Part shown: one piece after another, positions 32,969 to 41,413 of the stretch
How the letters are laid out: each line of letters opens with the position of its first letter
How positions within the stretch are numbered: position 1 is the first letter of the stretch
NCBI GenBank assembly: GCA_905214955.1
Contig: CAJMON010000001.1
Location: 32,800 to 96,799 of the forward strand
DNA length: 64,000 bases
DNA from: an uncultured bacterium
Lineage (GTDB): Bacteria > Bacillota > Clostridia > Lachnospirales > Lachnospiraceae
Direction: 5' to 3'
The notes under the pieces: model-generated
Told to the model about the DNA's origin: nothing
Database searches by the model: none
The model's input: the letters and a program-made list of their open reading frames with translations, nothing else
Program-made: the position numbers and the translations under genes

Positions 32969-34153
32969 ATGAAAAAATTAATGATTTTAGGGGCAGGAGC
33001 GTCTCAGGTGCCGCTGATTTTGGCAGCCAGGCGTCTGGGATATGAAGCCATCGTGGCCAGCATTCCGGGAGAATATCCGGGATTTGCTTATGCAGATCAG
33101 TGCTGCTATGCAGATATTTCCAAGCCGGAAGAGGTTCTTGCGAAAGCGAAAGAACTGAACATTGACGGAATCACCACCTGCGGAATGGATACCGGTATCC
33201 GCGCCATAGGCAAAGTGTGTGATGAACTGGGACTTCGGGGAATTTCCTATGAGGCAGCCTGTACCTTTTCCAATAAATATTTCAGCAAACTTGCATTTGA
33301 AAAAGCAGGGGTGCCCTGCGCAAAAGCATTTCAGATACGGACAGAAGAAGAGCTGCTGGCAGCGCTTGAAAAGCTTGTATTTCCAGTAGTAGTCAAAGCA
33401 GTGGACCTGATGGGCAGCAGAGGGGTTTACCGGTGTGATACCAAAGAGGAAGCTTTGGCGGCATTTGCAGGAGCCATGGAAAATACCTCCAGTGAGTACT
33501 GCCTGGTGGAAGAATTTTTAGAGGGGCTGATGTTTGGGGCAGAGGGACTGCTCACTGATGGAAAGCTGGAGTTCTGCCTTCCTTATGGAACAGATTTGTA
33601 CTATCAGAGTACGATTCCCACTTCCATCGGACATTTTGCACCCTTTACAGAAGATATACAAAAAGAAGCAGAACAGACCCTGACGGCTGCATTGACAGGC
33701 GCCGGTGCCAGAAATACCCCCTTTAACTGTGATCTGGTCTTAAAAGACGGAAAGATCTATGTCATTGAAATCAATGGCCGGGCTGGTGCTTCCGGACTTT
33801 CGGACACCGTAGGCATTTACTATGGACTGAATTATTATGAAATTTTGTGCCGCCAGGCAATGGGGGAAGAGACGAAGAGTGCCTTTCATCTGGAAAATGG
33901 CAAAGGACATCCCAGCATTTCCAGAATGCTGACGGCGCCAAAGAACGGAATTCTGGAAAAAATAGAACTGCCAAAAGAGGCAGAAGATGCGGATGTGTCC
34001 ATTGATTTGAATGTTCATCCGTCAGATCCGGTGCGGGTTTACCAGATCGGAAGAGACCGGTTAGGACTGATGATTGTTAAAGGCAGTTCTGTAGAAGTCT
34101 GCAGAGAAAAGATGAATCAGGTTCTTAGAGGAATCCGGTATGAGATTCGGTGA
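32969..34153 (+). CDS. ATP-grasp family ligase, substrate unknown
   Basis: A 394-residue ATP-grasp enzyme; such enzymes join a carboxylate to an amine, thiol or similar group through an acyl-phosphate. An N-terminal Rossmann-like domain (MILGAGASQVPLILAARRLGYE) is followed by the ATP-grasp core (about 95-310): FSNKYFSKLAFEKAGVPCAKAF, PVVVKAVDLMGSRGVYR (phosphate-binding lysine and glycine loop), CLVEEFLEG and the metal-binding VIEINGRAGASG. The C-terminal ~85 residues are beta-rich. ATG 32969 follows GGAG (32957-32960) and opens with MKKLMILGAG. It shares an operon with an ArnC-like glycosyltransferase 39 bp downstream. Adding an amino acid or acid to a lipid-linked sugar is an attractive inference, but biotin-carboxylase- or peptide-ligase-like roles are possible. 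Confidence 0.85.
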   Translation: MKKLMILGAGASQVPLILAARRLGYEAIVASIPGEYPGFAYADQCCYADISKPEEVLAKAKELNIDGITTCGMDTGIRAIGKVCDELGLRGISYEAACTFSNKYFSKLAFEKAGVPCAKAFQIRTEEELLAALEKLVFPVVVKAVDLMGSRGVYRCDTKEEALAAFAGAMENTSSEYCLVEEFLEGLMFGAEGLLTDGKLEFCLPYGTDLYYQSTIPTSIGHFAPFTEDIQKEAEQTLTAALTGAGARNTPFNCDLVLKDGKIYVIEINGRAGASGLSDTVGIYYGLNYYEILCRQAMGEETKSAFHLENGKGHPSISRMLTAPKNGILEKIELPKEAEDADVSIDLNVHPSDPVRVYQIGRDRLGLMIVKGSSVEVCREKMNQVLRGIRYEIR

Positions 34154-34192
34154 TCCGGACAAAAGGAAAAGAGATAGAAACGAGGAAACAAC

Positions 34193-35134
34193 ATGTTGGT
34201 ATCAATTGTAATACCGTGTTACAACAGCGAACACAGCATCAAAAAGACCGTAGAACTTACGGTAGAAGAGTTTAAAAAGCTTCCGGGATATGAATGTGAA
34301 TTTGTACTGGTGAATGATTATTCCAAAGATGGCACATTTGCATCCATTAAAGAGCTTTGCGGCAAATATCCTTTTGTAAAGGGAATCAATTTAAGCCGGA
34401 ATTTCGGGCAGCACAATGCCATTATGGCAGGGCTGAATTACGCAGAAGGTGACTACATCATTGGAATGGATGACGATTTGCAGACCCATCCATCACAGAT
34501 TCCAAAACTGATTGGAAAGATTGAAGAAGGATATGATCTGGTATTCGGCCATTTCGGAGAGACAAAATTTGGCTTTTTCAAGAAACTGACTAGTAAAATA
34601 GCAAGCTTCCTTACCTGGCATATGATCAAACGCCCAAAAGGAATCCAGGCCAGCAATTTTTGGATCTGCCAGAAATTTGTCCGGGATGAGATCGTTCAAT
34701 ATAAGAATTACAATCTGTATCTGCAGGTGCTGTTTTACCGGACTACCAGCAATATCGCTAATGTGGAGATTGAGCATTTTGCCAGAGAAGAAGGAAAATC
34801 TAATTATACCTTCAAGAAACTTCTGGCTCTGTGGCTGTCCTGCCTAAACTACACCGTAGTGCCTTTGCGGCTTGCCACACTTCTTGGGGGAATCTGTGCA
34901 GCCGGCGGTGTAGTGGGAGCTGTGGCTGTCTTTGTACGGAAGCTGTTAAACCCAGGCATTCCCGTTGGATGGGCATCCCTGATGTGTGTTCTGTTTCTGT
35001 TTTTCGGTGTTACCTTCCTGATGCTGGGCATTATGGGAGAATATATAGGAAAGGCCATTTTAAACCTGAACAGCACCCCCCAGTTTATTGTACGTGAAAA
35101 GGTCAACATTCTGGAGAAGAAAGAAAAAGAGTAA
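34193..35134 (+). CDS. ArnC/GtrB-like polyprenyl-phosphate glycosyltransferase (GT2)
   Basis: A 313-residue enzyme that should load a sugar onto undecaprenyl phosphate. The GT2 domain shows VSIVIPCYNSEHSI, LVNDYSKDGTF, LSRNFGQHNAIMAGL and GMDDDLQTHPSQIPKL, which parallels ArnC more closely than the CsbB-like protein at 4254 does. Two C-terminal membrane segments (about 225-255 and 262-290) are followed by GEYIGKAILNLNSTPQFIVREKVN. ATG 34193 follows GAGGAAACAAC. Its neighbours (ATP-grasp enzyme; divergent wbqC-like and an SMR pair) recall the Arn pathway logic of making, modifying and flipping a lipid-linked sugar. The sugar itself is unknown. Confidence 0.88.
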   Translation: MLVSIVIPCYNSEHSIKKTVELTVEEFKKLPGYECEFVLVNDYSKDGTFASIKELCGKYPFVKGINLSRNFGQHNAIMAGLNYAEGDYIIGMDDDLQTHPSQIPKLIGKIEEGYDLVFGHFGETKFGFFKKLTSKIASFLTWHMIKRPKGIQASNFWICQKFVRDEIVQYKNYNLYLQVLFYRTTSNIANVEIEHFAREEGKSNYTFKKLLALWLSCLNYTVVPLRLATLLGGICAAGGVVGAVAVFVRKLLNPGIPVGWASLMCVLFLFFGVTFLMLGIMGEYIGKAILNLNSTPQFIVREKVNILEKKEKE

Positions 35135-35198
35135 CTGCCGCATACCACATTCATCACAATTAATTAAGAAATCTTAAGTAGTGTTTCGAAAAGAAACA

Positions 35199-35207
35199 TG
35201 TTAGAAT
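35199..35207 (+). promoter_or_regulatory. extended -10 promoter element upstream of the surface-protein gene
   Basis: TG (35199-35200), one base, then TAGAAT (35202-35207) forms an extended -10; I see no good -35. An inverted repeat TGTTTC/GAAACA overlaps positions 35182-35198 and could be an operator. Confidence 0.4.
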
Positions 35208-35253
35208 AAAAATGAAGAAAAAGAAATATCCACGATAAAAAGGGGTGTCTAAC

Positions 35254-37542
35254 ATGAAAGAAATTTTTCGAAACAGAATTCTGCCGTTTCTTTTGTCAGT
35301 GGTGACTGCCTTATCCCTGTTTCCTGGAGCTGCCGCTTTTGCAGAAGAAGGGCCAAAGACGGTGATTACCAGGTTTGAGGATCTGGAAAAGCTGGAGTTT
35401 GACAGCATCACACAGGGAACAAAGGAAGAAGAGCTTTTGCTTCCCAAAGAACTCAAAGCTTACGGCCATCATGCAGATGAAGAAGAAACTCAGGAAGAAG
35501 AGTTTCAGGTGCCTGTGAAAAAATGGCAGGTAAAGCTTTTGACAGAGGAAGATGAGACAAAATCTGAAGAAGACCTTTTGGCGGAGATTGAGAAGGACAA
35601 GAAAGATTACAGCGAAGATCTGGAGCCGGGAACCTATCTGTTCCTGCCGGATTTTGATGATTCCTATGAACTGGCAGAGGGTGTGAAGCTGCCAAGCTAC
35701 AAGCTGGATCTTGTCTCAGCAGAGCCTGAGACAGAGGCAGATACCGAAGCTCTCACAGAGCTTGTGACGGAACCGGTGACAGAGCCAGCTACTGAACTTG
35801 TGACCGAACCGGCCACCGAGCCTATTACCGAGCAGGTGACAGAACCTGCAACGGAATCGGTTACCGAGGCAGTGACGGAGCCCGTTACAGAAGCAGCTAC
35901 CGAAGCAGCCACAGAGCCAGCTACTGAGACAGTGACGGAAGCCGTTACGGAACCGGTGACAGAGCCGGCTACGGAAGCATTTACTGAACCTGCTGCACCG
36001 GCAGAGGGGGAACAGTTCGAAGTGCAGACAGAGACCTCTGCCAACTGGAATGGAAATACAGCTCCTTCCCAGACAGAAACTCAGCCAGAGACAGCGGAAA
36101 CCGTACAGACAGAAACTGCTGCACAGGAGAGCGAAGTGATTCAGTCTCAGACGAGTGCACAGAATGGAATGACTGTTCAGCCGGAGACCACAGCTGCATC
36201 TGAAAAAGAAACTGAATCCGAGACAAAGACAGAAACCGAACCAGAGACTGTTCCCACAACTGAGCCGACTTTGGAAGGAGAACTCCGCCTGGAGCTTTCC
36301 AACAAAGTTCTGGTAGGAAACACCTATCAGGTAACTGCTTATTTTAATGACCAGCAGTTAAACAGCGGTGTATCTTTCTCCGTATCTTCAGACAATGGTT
36401 GTGTATCCATTGATAAGAGCGGCCTTCTGACCGTTACTGGAGAAGGCAAATTCAAAGTAACTGCAGAATATCAGGGCTATACCGGAACTGCCACAACCAA
36501 AGCCGTGTGCGAACATGAACGTGTGGCTGCGACCTGTACTGAGAAAGCATACTGCAAGATCTGCGGTAAAAAGTTCGGAGAACCCTTAGGACACAAATGG
36601 GCAGAGGCTACCTGTACGGAGCCAAAGACCTGTGAGCGCTGCGGCAAGACAGAAGGAAAAGCGCTTGGCCATGAATGGACAGAGGCTACCTGTACAGCAC
36701 CGAAGACCTGTAGCCGCTGCGGTGAGACCGAGGGCAAGAAGCTTGGCCACGACTGGACAGAGGCTACCTGTACGGAGCCGAAGACCTGTAAGCGCTGCGG
36801 CAAGACAAAAGGAGAGGCTCTTGGCCACGACTGGACCGAAGCCACTTGTACAGCACCGAAGACCTGCAGCCGCTGCGGCGAAACCGAAGGGGAAGCCCTT
36901 GGTCACAGCTATGGGGAATGGACCATCACGGTACAGCCCACCATTAGCAGCAAAGGTGAGAGACAGCGCAGTTGTACCCGTTGCGGAGACACCCAGACAG
37001 AAGTTTTGGAGCGTTTGAATATTGTTGGAAATGCATCAGACAATACCATTTCCGGCATCAGCAGCAGTGTAACCTATGGCATCCGGAAGAACATTACCCT
37101 GGAGGCAGGGGGAGCCGGCATGAGCAATCTGGATCCCATTCAGGGAGATGTCCGTTTCGTTCCCACCAGCTGGGTGATTGGAAAAACAGAAAATTCCTTT
37201 GGAAGTCAGGCACCGTATTCTGTCACTTTCCAGATGGCCAACGCAGGCACCTTTACTCTGCGGGTAAATTTCCAGAAGCAGACCTATTCTGATGGCGCAT
37301 GGCAGTCCAGCGGCGAGTACGACGTAAAGGAAATGCAGTTTACCGTTGCAGAGGGCGGCACCGGCGGTGAGACCAATGGAGCAAATGGAACCGCAGGAGG
37401 CAGCACCAGCACGACCGTTGTAAAGACCGGAGATAACACACAGATTCTTCCGTTCCTCCTTCTGCTGGCAGTTTCCGCTGTTGTGATCTGCATCGTGGCA
37501 GTGACCATGGCAGGAAAAAAGAAAAAAAACAGAGATAAATAA
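35254..37542 (+). CDS. secreted repetitive surface protein: Thr-Glu repeats, Ig-like domain, Cys-x2-Cys repeats, KTGD anchor
   Basis: A 762-residue exported protein. A signal peptide (about 1-32) ends near AAAFA-EEG. A ~120-residue acidic domain precedes a low-complexity four-residue repeat of the TEPx/TEAx type (about 163-245), then a Gln/Thr/Glu-rich linker and one Big_2-like Ig domain (about 342-415). About 419-570 holds a ladder of ~27-residue units, each with CxxCG and GLGH-like ends (EATCTxPKTCxRCGxTxGxxLGH). A beta-rich segment follows, and the C terminus is VVKTGDN, a membrane segment (about 730-750) and KKKKNRDK. That tail resembles a non-LPXTG sortase-type sorting signal. ATG 35254 follows AGGGG. 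It probably sits in the wall, with the ligand unknown. Its own terminator follows. Confidence 0.88.
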   Translation: MKEIFRNRILPFLLSVVTALSLFPGAAAFAEEGPKTVITRFEDLEKLEFDSITQGTKEEELLLPKELKAYGHHADEEETQEEEFQVPVKKWQVKLLTEEDETKSEEDLLAEIEKDKKDYSEDLEPGTYLFLPDFDDSYELAEGVKLPSYKLDLVSAEPETEADTEALTELVTEPVTEPATELVTEPATEPITEQVTEPATESVTEAVTEPVTEAATEAATEPATETVTEAVTEPVTEPATEAFTEPAAPAEGEQFEVQTETSANWNGNTAPSQTETQPETAETVQTETAAQESEVIQSQTSAQNGMTVQPETTAASEKETESETKTETEPETVPTTEPTLEGELRLELSNKVLVGNTYQVTAYFNDQQLNSGVSFSVSSDNGCVSIDKSGLLTVTGEGKFKVTAEYQGYTGTATTKAVCEHERVAATCTEKAYCKICGKKFGEPLGHKWAEATCTEPKTCERCGKTEGKALGHEWTEATCTAPKTCSRCGETEGKKLGHDWTEATCTEPKTCKRCGKTKGEALGHDWTEATCTAPKTCSRCGETEGEALGHSYGEWTITVQPTISSKGERQRSCTRCGDTQTEVLERLNIVGNASDNTISGISSSVTYGIRKNITLEAGGAGMSNLDPIQGDVRFVPTSWVIGKTENSFGSQAPYSVTFQMANAGTFTLRVNFQKQTYSDGAWQSSGEYDVKEMQFTVAEGGTGGETNGANGTAGGSTSTTVVKTGDNTQILPFLLLLAVSAVVICIVAVTMAGKKKKNRDK

Positions 37543-37560
37543 ATTCTAAGGATAACGAAG

Positions 37561-37594
37561 GGCAGTTCCAGAAAAAGGGGCTGCCTTTTTCTTT
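37561..37594 (+). terminator. intrinsic terminator after the surface-protein gene
   Basis: A 9-bp stem (37561-37569 with 37577-37585, two G-U pairs) is followed by TTTTTCTTTT. Beyond it, TTTTACAG/CTGTAAAA forms another small inverted repeat at about 37592-37619; I see no clear promoter for the next gene apart from weak TTGCAT(18)TAGCAT at 37657-37686. Confidence 0.7.
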
Positions 37595-37717
37595 TACAGA
37601 AAATTGCTTTCCTGTAAAAAACGCTCCGCGACGTACAACGTAGATGCCGCGATAACTTGCATATCAAATAGCGGTTTGCATAGCATATAGTAAAAGAAGA
37701 GATGGAATGAAGAAAAC

Positions 37718-38458
37718 ATGGAAGAAACCATCCATTATTTCCGGGGGCTGGGGGTGCTGATGCTTGGCGGAATTCTTCTGGCAGCAGGAATGTGGCGTTT
37801 TGGAATCGGAGTGGGATCTGGAAACAGTGCGGTTTTAACTAGTGCAGTGAAGACAGACAAGAAGATAGCAGCACTGACCTTTGATGTATGCTGGGAAACA
37901 GAATCCATTGAAAAAATTTTGGATATTTTGGAAGAACAGGATGTAAAAAGCACTTTTTTTGTCACCGGGAAATGGGTCAGGGCTTGTCCAGAGGAAGCCA
38001 GGCGGATTTTGCAAGAAGGACACGAGATTGGAAACCACAGTGAAACCCATTCAGATCTGAAAAAGAAGTCTTATGTGTCGTGCCTGGAGGAGATTAGAAA
38101 CACACATGACACTGTCAAAACACTTACCGGATATGAGATGGAGCTGTTTCGGGCACCCTATGGATCGTATGACAAACATGTGCTGCGTGCGGCAAAAGAC
38201 AGCGGGTATGTGAGCATTCTGTGGGATGTGGACAGCCTGGACTGGAAAAATTATGGAGCAGATCAGGTGAAAAAACAGGTTCTGGAAAACCCAGATTTTG
38301 GAAACGGCAGCATTGTGGTGTGCCGCTGTGGGGCAGAAGATACGATAGAAGGGCTGGAAGCTTTGATTGAAGGGTTCAAAGAACAGGGGGGTCATCTTGT
38401 GCCGGTATCCCAGCTTTTGGGTAATGTCCAGACCTTAGATTTTGAAAGTGAGTATTGA
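37718..38458 (+). CDS. polysaccharide deacetylase (NodB domain), membrane-anchored
   Basis: A 246-residue protein with an N-terminal membrane segment (about 10-28) and a NodB-homology domain outside the membrane, so it probably removes acetyl groups from peptidoglycan or another wall glycan. Motif 1 is LTFDVCWET, the PdaB-like variant of TFDDGP, giving a metal-binding Asp; motif 2 is GNHSETHSD with the H-x3-H metal ligands; motif 3 is RAPYGSYD; motif 4 is LWDVDSLDW. The start at ATG 37718 has only a weak ribosome site (GGAATGAAG); an out-of-frame ATG at 37707 leads to an early stop. The stop at 38456-38458 overlaps the glnA promoter. Confidence 0.88.
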   Translation: MEETIHYFRGLGVLMLGGILLAAGMWRFGIGVGSGNSAVLTSAVKTDKKIAALTFDVCWETESIEKILDILEEQDVKSTFFVTGKWVRACPEEARRILQEGHEIGNHSETHSDLKKKSYVSCLEEIRNTHDTVKTLTGYEMELFRAPYGSYDKHVLRAAKDSGYVSILWDVDSLDWKNYGADQVKKQVLENPDFGNGSIVVCRCGAEDTIEGLEALIEGFKEQGGHLVPVSQLLGNVQTLDFESEY

Positions 38459-38483
38459 CAAACAGGAAAACGGCTGATATGAT
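38455..38483 (+). promoter_or_regulatory. promoter for glnA
   Basis: Perfect TTGACA (38455-38460), 17-bp spacer, TATGAT (38478-38483). The predicted transcript start (~38490) lies just before an intrinsic-terminator-like hairpin. Confidence 0.78.
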
Positions 38484-38493
38484 GCTAATAGGC

Positions 38494-38529
38494 AAAGGCG
38501 CTCTGAGATTGGATCAGTGCGCCTTTTTT
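38494..38529 (+). promoter_or_regulatory. terminator-like hairpin in the glnA leader (candidate attenuator)
   Basis: Stem AAAGGCGC-T-CTGA pairs with TCAG-T-GCGCCTTT around the loop GATTGGA (38507-38513), with one T-T mismatch, followed by six T (38524-38529). It lies between the glnA promoter and start codon, so transcription must read through it. The protein gene after glnA encodes an ANTAR antiterminator, the obvious candidate partner. It could alternatively serve only to terminate the upstream deacetylase transcript. Confidence 0.65.
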
Positions 38530-38559
38530 AAGTGTTCATTTCAGAAAAGGAGAGAACGT

Positions 38560-39888
38560 ATGGGTTATACGAAACAGGATGTGATCCGGCTTGTCCAGGA
38601 AGAAGATGTGGAATTCATTCGTCTCCAGTTTACGGACATGTTTGGAACATTAAAAAATATTGCGATTACTTCCAGCCAACTGGAAAAAGCGTTGAATAAT
38701 CAGTGCATGTTTGATGGATCTTCCATTGAAGGATTTGCCAGGTTTGAAGAATCGGACATGTATCTGTATCCGGATTTAAATACTCTTGCTATTTTCCCGT
38801 GGCGTCCCCAGCAGGGAAAAGTAGCCAGATTAATCTGTGATGTCCACAGACCGGATGGCAACCCCTTTGAGGGAGATCCCCGGTATATTTTAAAGAAAGT
38901 CGTAGCACAGGCAACCGAGATGGGGTACACCTTCAATGCAGGGCCGGAGTGTGAATTTTTCCTGTACCATACTGATGACGATGGACAGCCTACCACCATT
39001 ACCCATGAAAAAGCAGGGTATTTTGATATTGGTCCGGTGGATTTGGGAGAAAATGCCAGACGTGATATGATCCTGACTCTGGAGGAGATGGGATTTGTCA
39101 TCGAATCTTCCCATCATGAAGTATCTCCGGGACAGCATGAGATTGATTTTCAGTATGATGAGGCAGTGAATACAGCAGATAATATTATGACCTTTAAACT
39201 GGCCGTAAAAACCATTGCAAAGCGCCATGGACTTCATGCCAGCTTTATGCCGAAGCCAAAATCTGGAATCAATGGTTCCGGGATGCATACCAACATGTCG
39301 CTGGTAAAAAATGGCGTCAATGCCTTTATTGATGCCAATGATCCGCTGGGACTGAGTAAAGAAGCATACTGGTTTATCGGAGGACTGATGAAACATGTAA
39401 AAGGCATGGCAGCCATCACCAATCCTCTGGTAAACTCTTACAAACGTCTGGTGCCTGGATTTGAAGCACCGGTTTATATTGCATGGTCAGCCACTAACCG
39501 GACATCTTTGATCCGAATTCCAGTCCCCAGAAGCGAAGGTACCCGGATTGAGCTTCGAAGCCCGGATCCAGCCTGCAATCCTTACCTGACTCTGGCGGTG
39601 TGTCTGGCGGCAGGATTGGACGGCATCCGCAACCACATCGAGCCGCCCAGAAGTGTGGACAAAAATATTTTTGAGATGTCAGAAGCAGAGCGGGCAGAGC
39701 TTGGAATTGAACTGCTTCCCAACAACCTTTTCGAAGCCATCAAAGAGCTGGAAAAAGATCCGCTGCTGATGGATGTCCTTGGCCCCCATCTTGGGAAAAA
39801 TTACGTACATTCAAAGAAAATGGAATGGGCAGATTACTGCTGGCAGGTATCCGAATGGGAGATTGAAAAATACCTGTATAAGATTTGA
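38560..39888 (+). CDS. glnA: glutamine synthetase, type I
   Basis: A 442-residue dodecameric enzyme that forms glutamine from glutamate, ammonia and ATP. Family blocks are the N-terminal FIRLQFTDMFGTLKNI, MFDGSSIEGFARFEESDMYLYPD (R61 matches the Gram-positive feedback-inhibition arginine), the metal ligands in GPECEFFL and HHEVSPGQHEIDF, SGINGSGMHTNMSL, and NRTSLIRIPVPR. The length and the lack of the extra C-terminal regions point to the Gram-positive GSI-alpha type. The open frame runs further upstream, but ATG 38560 follows AAAGGAGAG and begins MGYTKQDV. A hairpin-terminator in the leader and the ANTAR gene 47 bp downstream suggest RNA-based nitrogen control. Confidence 0.97.
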   Translation: MGYTKQDVIRLVQEEDVEFIRLQFTDMFGTLKNIAITSSQLEKALNNQCMFDGSSIEGFARFEESDMYLYPDLNTLAIFPWRPQQGKVARLICDVHRPDGNPFEGDPRYILKKVVAQATEMGYTFNAGPECEFFLYHTDDDGQPTTITHEKAGYFDIGPVDLGENARRDMILTLEEMGFVIESSHHEVSPGQHEIDFQYDEAVNTADNIMTFKLAVKTIAKRHGLHASFMPKPKSGINGSGMHTNMSLVKNGVNAFIDANDPLGLSKEAYWFIGGLMKHVKGMAAITNPLVNSYKRLVPGFEAPVYIAWSATNRTSLIRIPVPRSEGTRIELRSPDPACNPYLTLAVCLAAGLDGIRNHIEPPRSVDKNIFEMSEAERAELGIELLPNNLFEAIKELEKDPLLMDVLGPHLGKNYVHSKKMEWADYCWQVSEWEIEKYLYKI

Positions 39889-39935
39889 GCCTGCCTGTCT
39901 GAAACAGAAAACCGAAGACAGGAGGTACACCAGTA

Positions 39936-40484
39936 GTGATCAATGTAATAGTAGTATTTCCGAAACCGGAAGATGCAAAAAATATCCGAAGCCTGCTGGT
40001 GAGAAACGGTTATCATGTAGCTGCCGTGTGTACGGCTGGCGCTCAGGTGCTTCAGGTAATGGACCGCCTGGATGAAGGGATCATTGTCTGCGGCTACCGT
40101 TTTACCGATATGGTATATTCGGAATTGTATGAGTTTTTAAATCCGCAGTTTTCCATGCTTCTGGTGGCATCTGGAAATGTGATTGGACAGGGGGTGGAGA
40201 GAGGCATTATCTGTCTGCCTCTGCCCTTAAAAGTCCATGATCTGGTAAATACCCTGGAAATGATGATTTCTGCCCAGGTGCGCAGAAAAAAGAAGCTCCG
40301 CCAGAAGCCAAAGGAACGTTCCGAGGAGGAGCGCAAGCTGATTCAGGATGCGAAAACACTTCTTATGGACCGGAACCACATGACAGAGGAGGAGGCCCAC
40401 CGCTACATTCAGAAATGCAGCATGGACAGTGGAAACAGCCTGGTAGAGACAGCCCGCATGGTATTCAGCCTAATGAAATTCTGA
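39936..40484 (+). CDS. ANTAR-domain RNA-binding antiterminator with pseudo-receiver domain
   Basis: A 182-residue regulator. The N-terminal ~110 residues follow a response-regulator fold (INVIVVFPKPEDAKNIRSLL... GIIVCGYRF...) but the phospho-acceptor aspartate position appears replaced (CG in IVCGY), so it is a pseudo-receiver. A basic linker (RRKKKLRQK) leads to the ANTAR domain (about 131-182; EERKLIQDAKTLLMDRNHMTEEEAHRYIQKCSMDSGNSLVETA shape), a three-helix RNA-binding unit that stabilises dual hairpins and prevents terminator formation. The start is GTG 39936 behind AGGAGG (39920-39925). Next to glnA, such proteins regulate nitrogen genes in Clostridia. The likely target is the hairpin at 38494-38529. 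Confidence 0.9.
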   Translation: MINVIVVFPKPEDAKNIRSLLVRNGYHVAAVCTAGAQVLQVMDRLDEGIIVCGYRFTDMVYSELYEFLNPQFSMLLVASGNVIGQGVERGIICLPLPLKVHDLVNTLEMMISAQVRRKKKLRQKPKERSEEERKLIQDAKTLLMDRNHMTEEEAHRYIQKCSMDSGNSLVETARMVFSLMKF

Positions 40485-40558
40485 GTTTTCAACAGAAAGA
40501 AAATATGATATGCTGGTATCCGGATACGTCATCGGGCGTGCGGAAAGGAGAACAGGTA

Positions 40559-41413
40559 TTGAAATTTACAAAAATGCAGGGAATCGGGAACGATTATGTA
40601 TATGCGAACTGTTTTAAGGAGAAAGTAGCAGATCCAGGCAGAACGGCTAAATTTGTCAGTGACCGGCATTTCGGCATTGGATCGGATGGTCTGATCCTCA
40701 TCAAACCTTCCGAAGTGGCAGATTTTCAGATGGATATGTATAATTTAGATGGCAGCCAGGGTGCCATGTGCGGAAATGGAATCCGTTGTGTGGCAAAATA
40801 TGTCTATGATTACGGACTGACAGATAAGACAAGCTTAAGCATTGAGACCAAAAGCGGAATCAAATATGTGGAACTTCAGGTCAAAGCTGGAAAAGCAATA
40901 TCCGTAAAAGTCAATATGGGACAGCCCATTCTGGATGCAGAAAAAATCCCCTTCCTCTGTGGAGAGAAGAGGGCAGTATCCGTTCCTCTTGAAGTAGAGG
41001 GAAAGACCTGGAAAGTTACTGGTGTTTCCATGGGAAATCCTCATGCAGTGGTTTATTTAGAGGATGTGGACGGACTGGAAATTGAAAAAATAGGTCCTGG
41101 GTTTGAACATCATCCCGCATTTCCAGACAGAGTGAACACCGAATTTATCAAAGTATTAGACGACCACACTCTGCAGATGCGGGTATGGGAGCGTGGTTCC
41201 GGAGAGACCATGGCGTGCGGAACAGGCGCCTGTGCAGCTGCCGTGGCATCCATTTTAAACGGATTTGTCAAAGACCAGGTCACTGTGAAACTTTTAGGCG
41301 GAGATCTGGATATTTTCTGGGACAGACAGGCAGATCTGGTATATATGACCGGCCCAGCCCAGGTGGTATTTGACGGGGAGATTACACTTCCATGGGAGGA
41401 TTCGTGTAACTAG
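40559..41413 (+). CDS. dapF: diaminopimelate epimerase
   Basis: A 284-residue PLP-independent epimerase that converts LL- to meso-diaminopimelate for lysine and peptidoglycan. The N-terminal MxFTKMQGIGNDY block, the catalytic pair C71 (MCGNGIRC) and C220 (MACGTGACA), and the GNPHAVVYLED segment are all present. The true start is a TTG at 40559, which follows GGAAAGGAG by eight bases and gives the family-standard LKFTKMQ (initiator Met); earlier in-frame ATG codons have no ribosome site. The C terminus (EDSCN then TAG) falls inside the inverted repeat of the next element, so the last residues may be altered by that insertion. dapL follows, giving a compact lysine/DAP module. Confidence 0.95.
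   Translation: MKFTKMQGIGNDYVYANCFKEKVADPGRTAKFVSDRHFGIGSDGLILIKPSEVADFQMDMYNLDGSQGAMCGNGIRCVAKYVYDYGLTDKTSLSIETKSGIKYVELQVKAGKAISVKVNMGQPILDAEKIPFLCGEKRAVSVPLEVEGKTWKVTGVSMGNPHAVVYLEDVDGLEIEKIGPGFEHHPAFPDRVNTEFIKVLDDHTLQMRVWERGSGETMACGTGACAAAVASILNGFVKDQVTVKLLGGDLDIFWDRQADLVYMTGPAQVVFDGEITLPWEDSCN

Noticed and set aside
35740..36000. short tandem DNA repeats resembling a CRISPR or minisatellite array
   Set aside because: The 12-nt periodicity follows from the TEPx amino-acid repeat and stays in frame; there are no unique spacers.
35697..36044. 115-codon antisense frame of Val/Ser/Ala repeats
   Set aside because: It is the mirror image of the Thr-Glu repeat coding region of the surface protein.
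37707..37760. ATG 37707 as deacetylase start, implying a frameshift
   Set aside because: It reads only 17 codons to a stop; ATG 37718 gives an intact membrane segment and complete NodB motifs, so no frameshift is needed.
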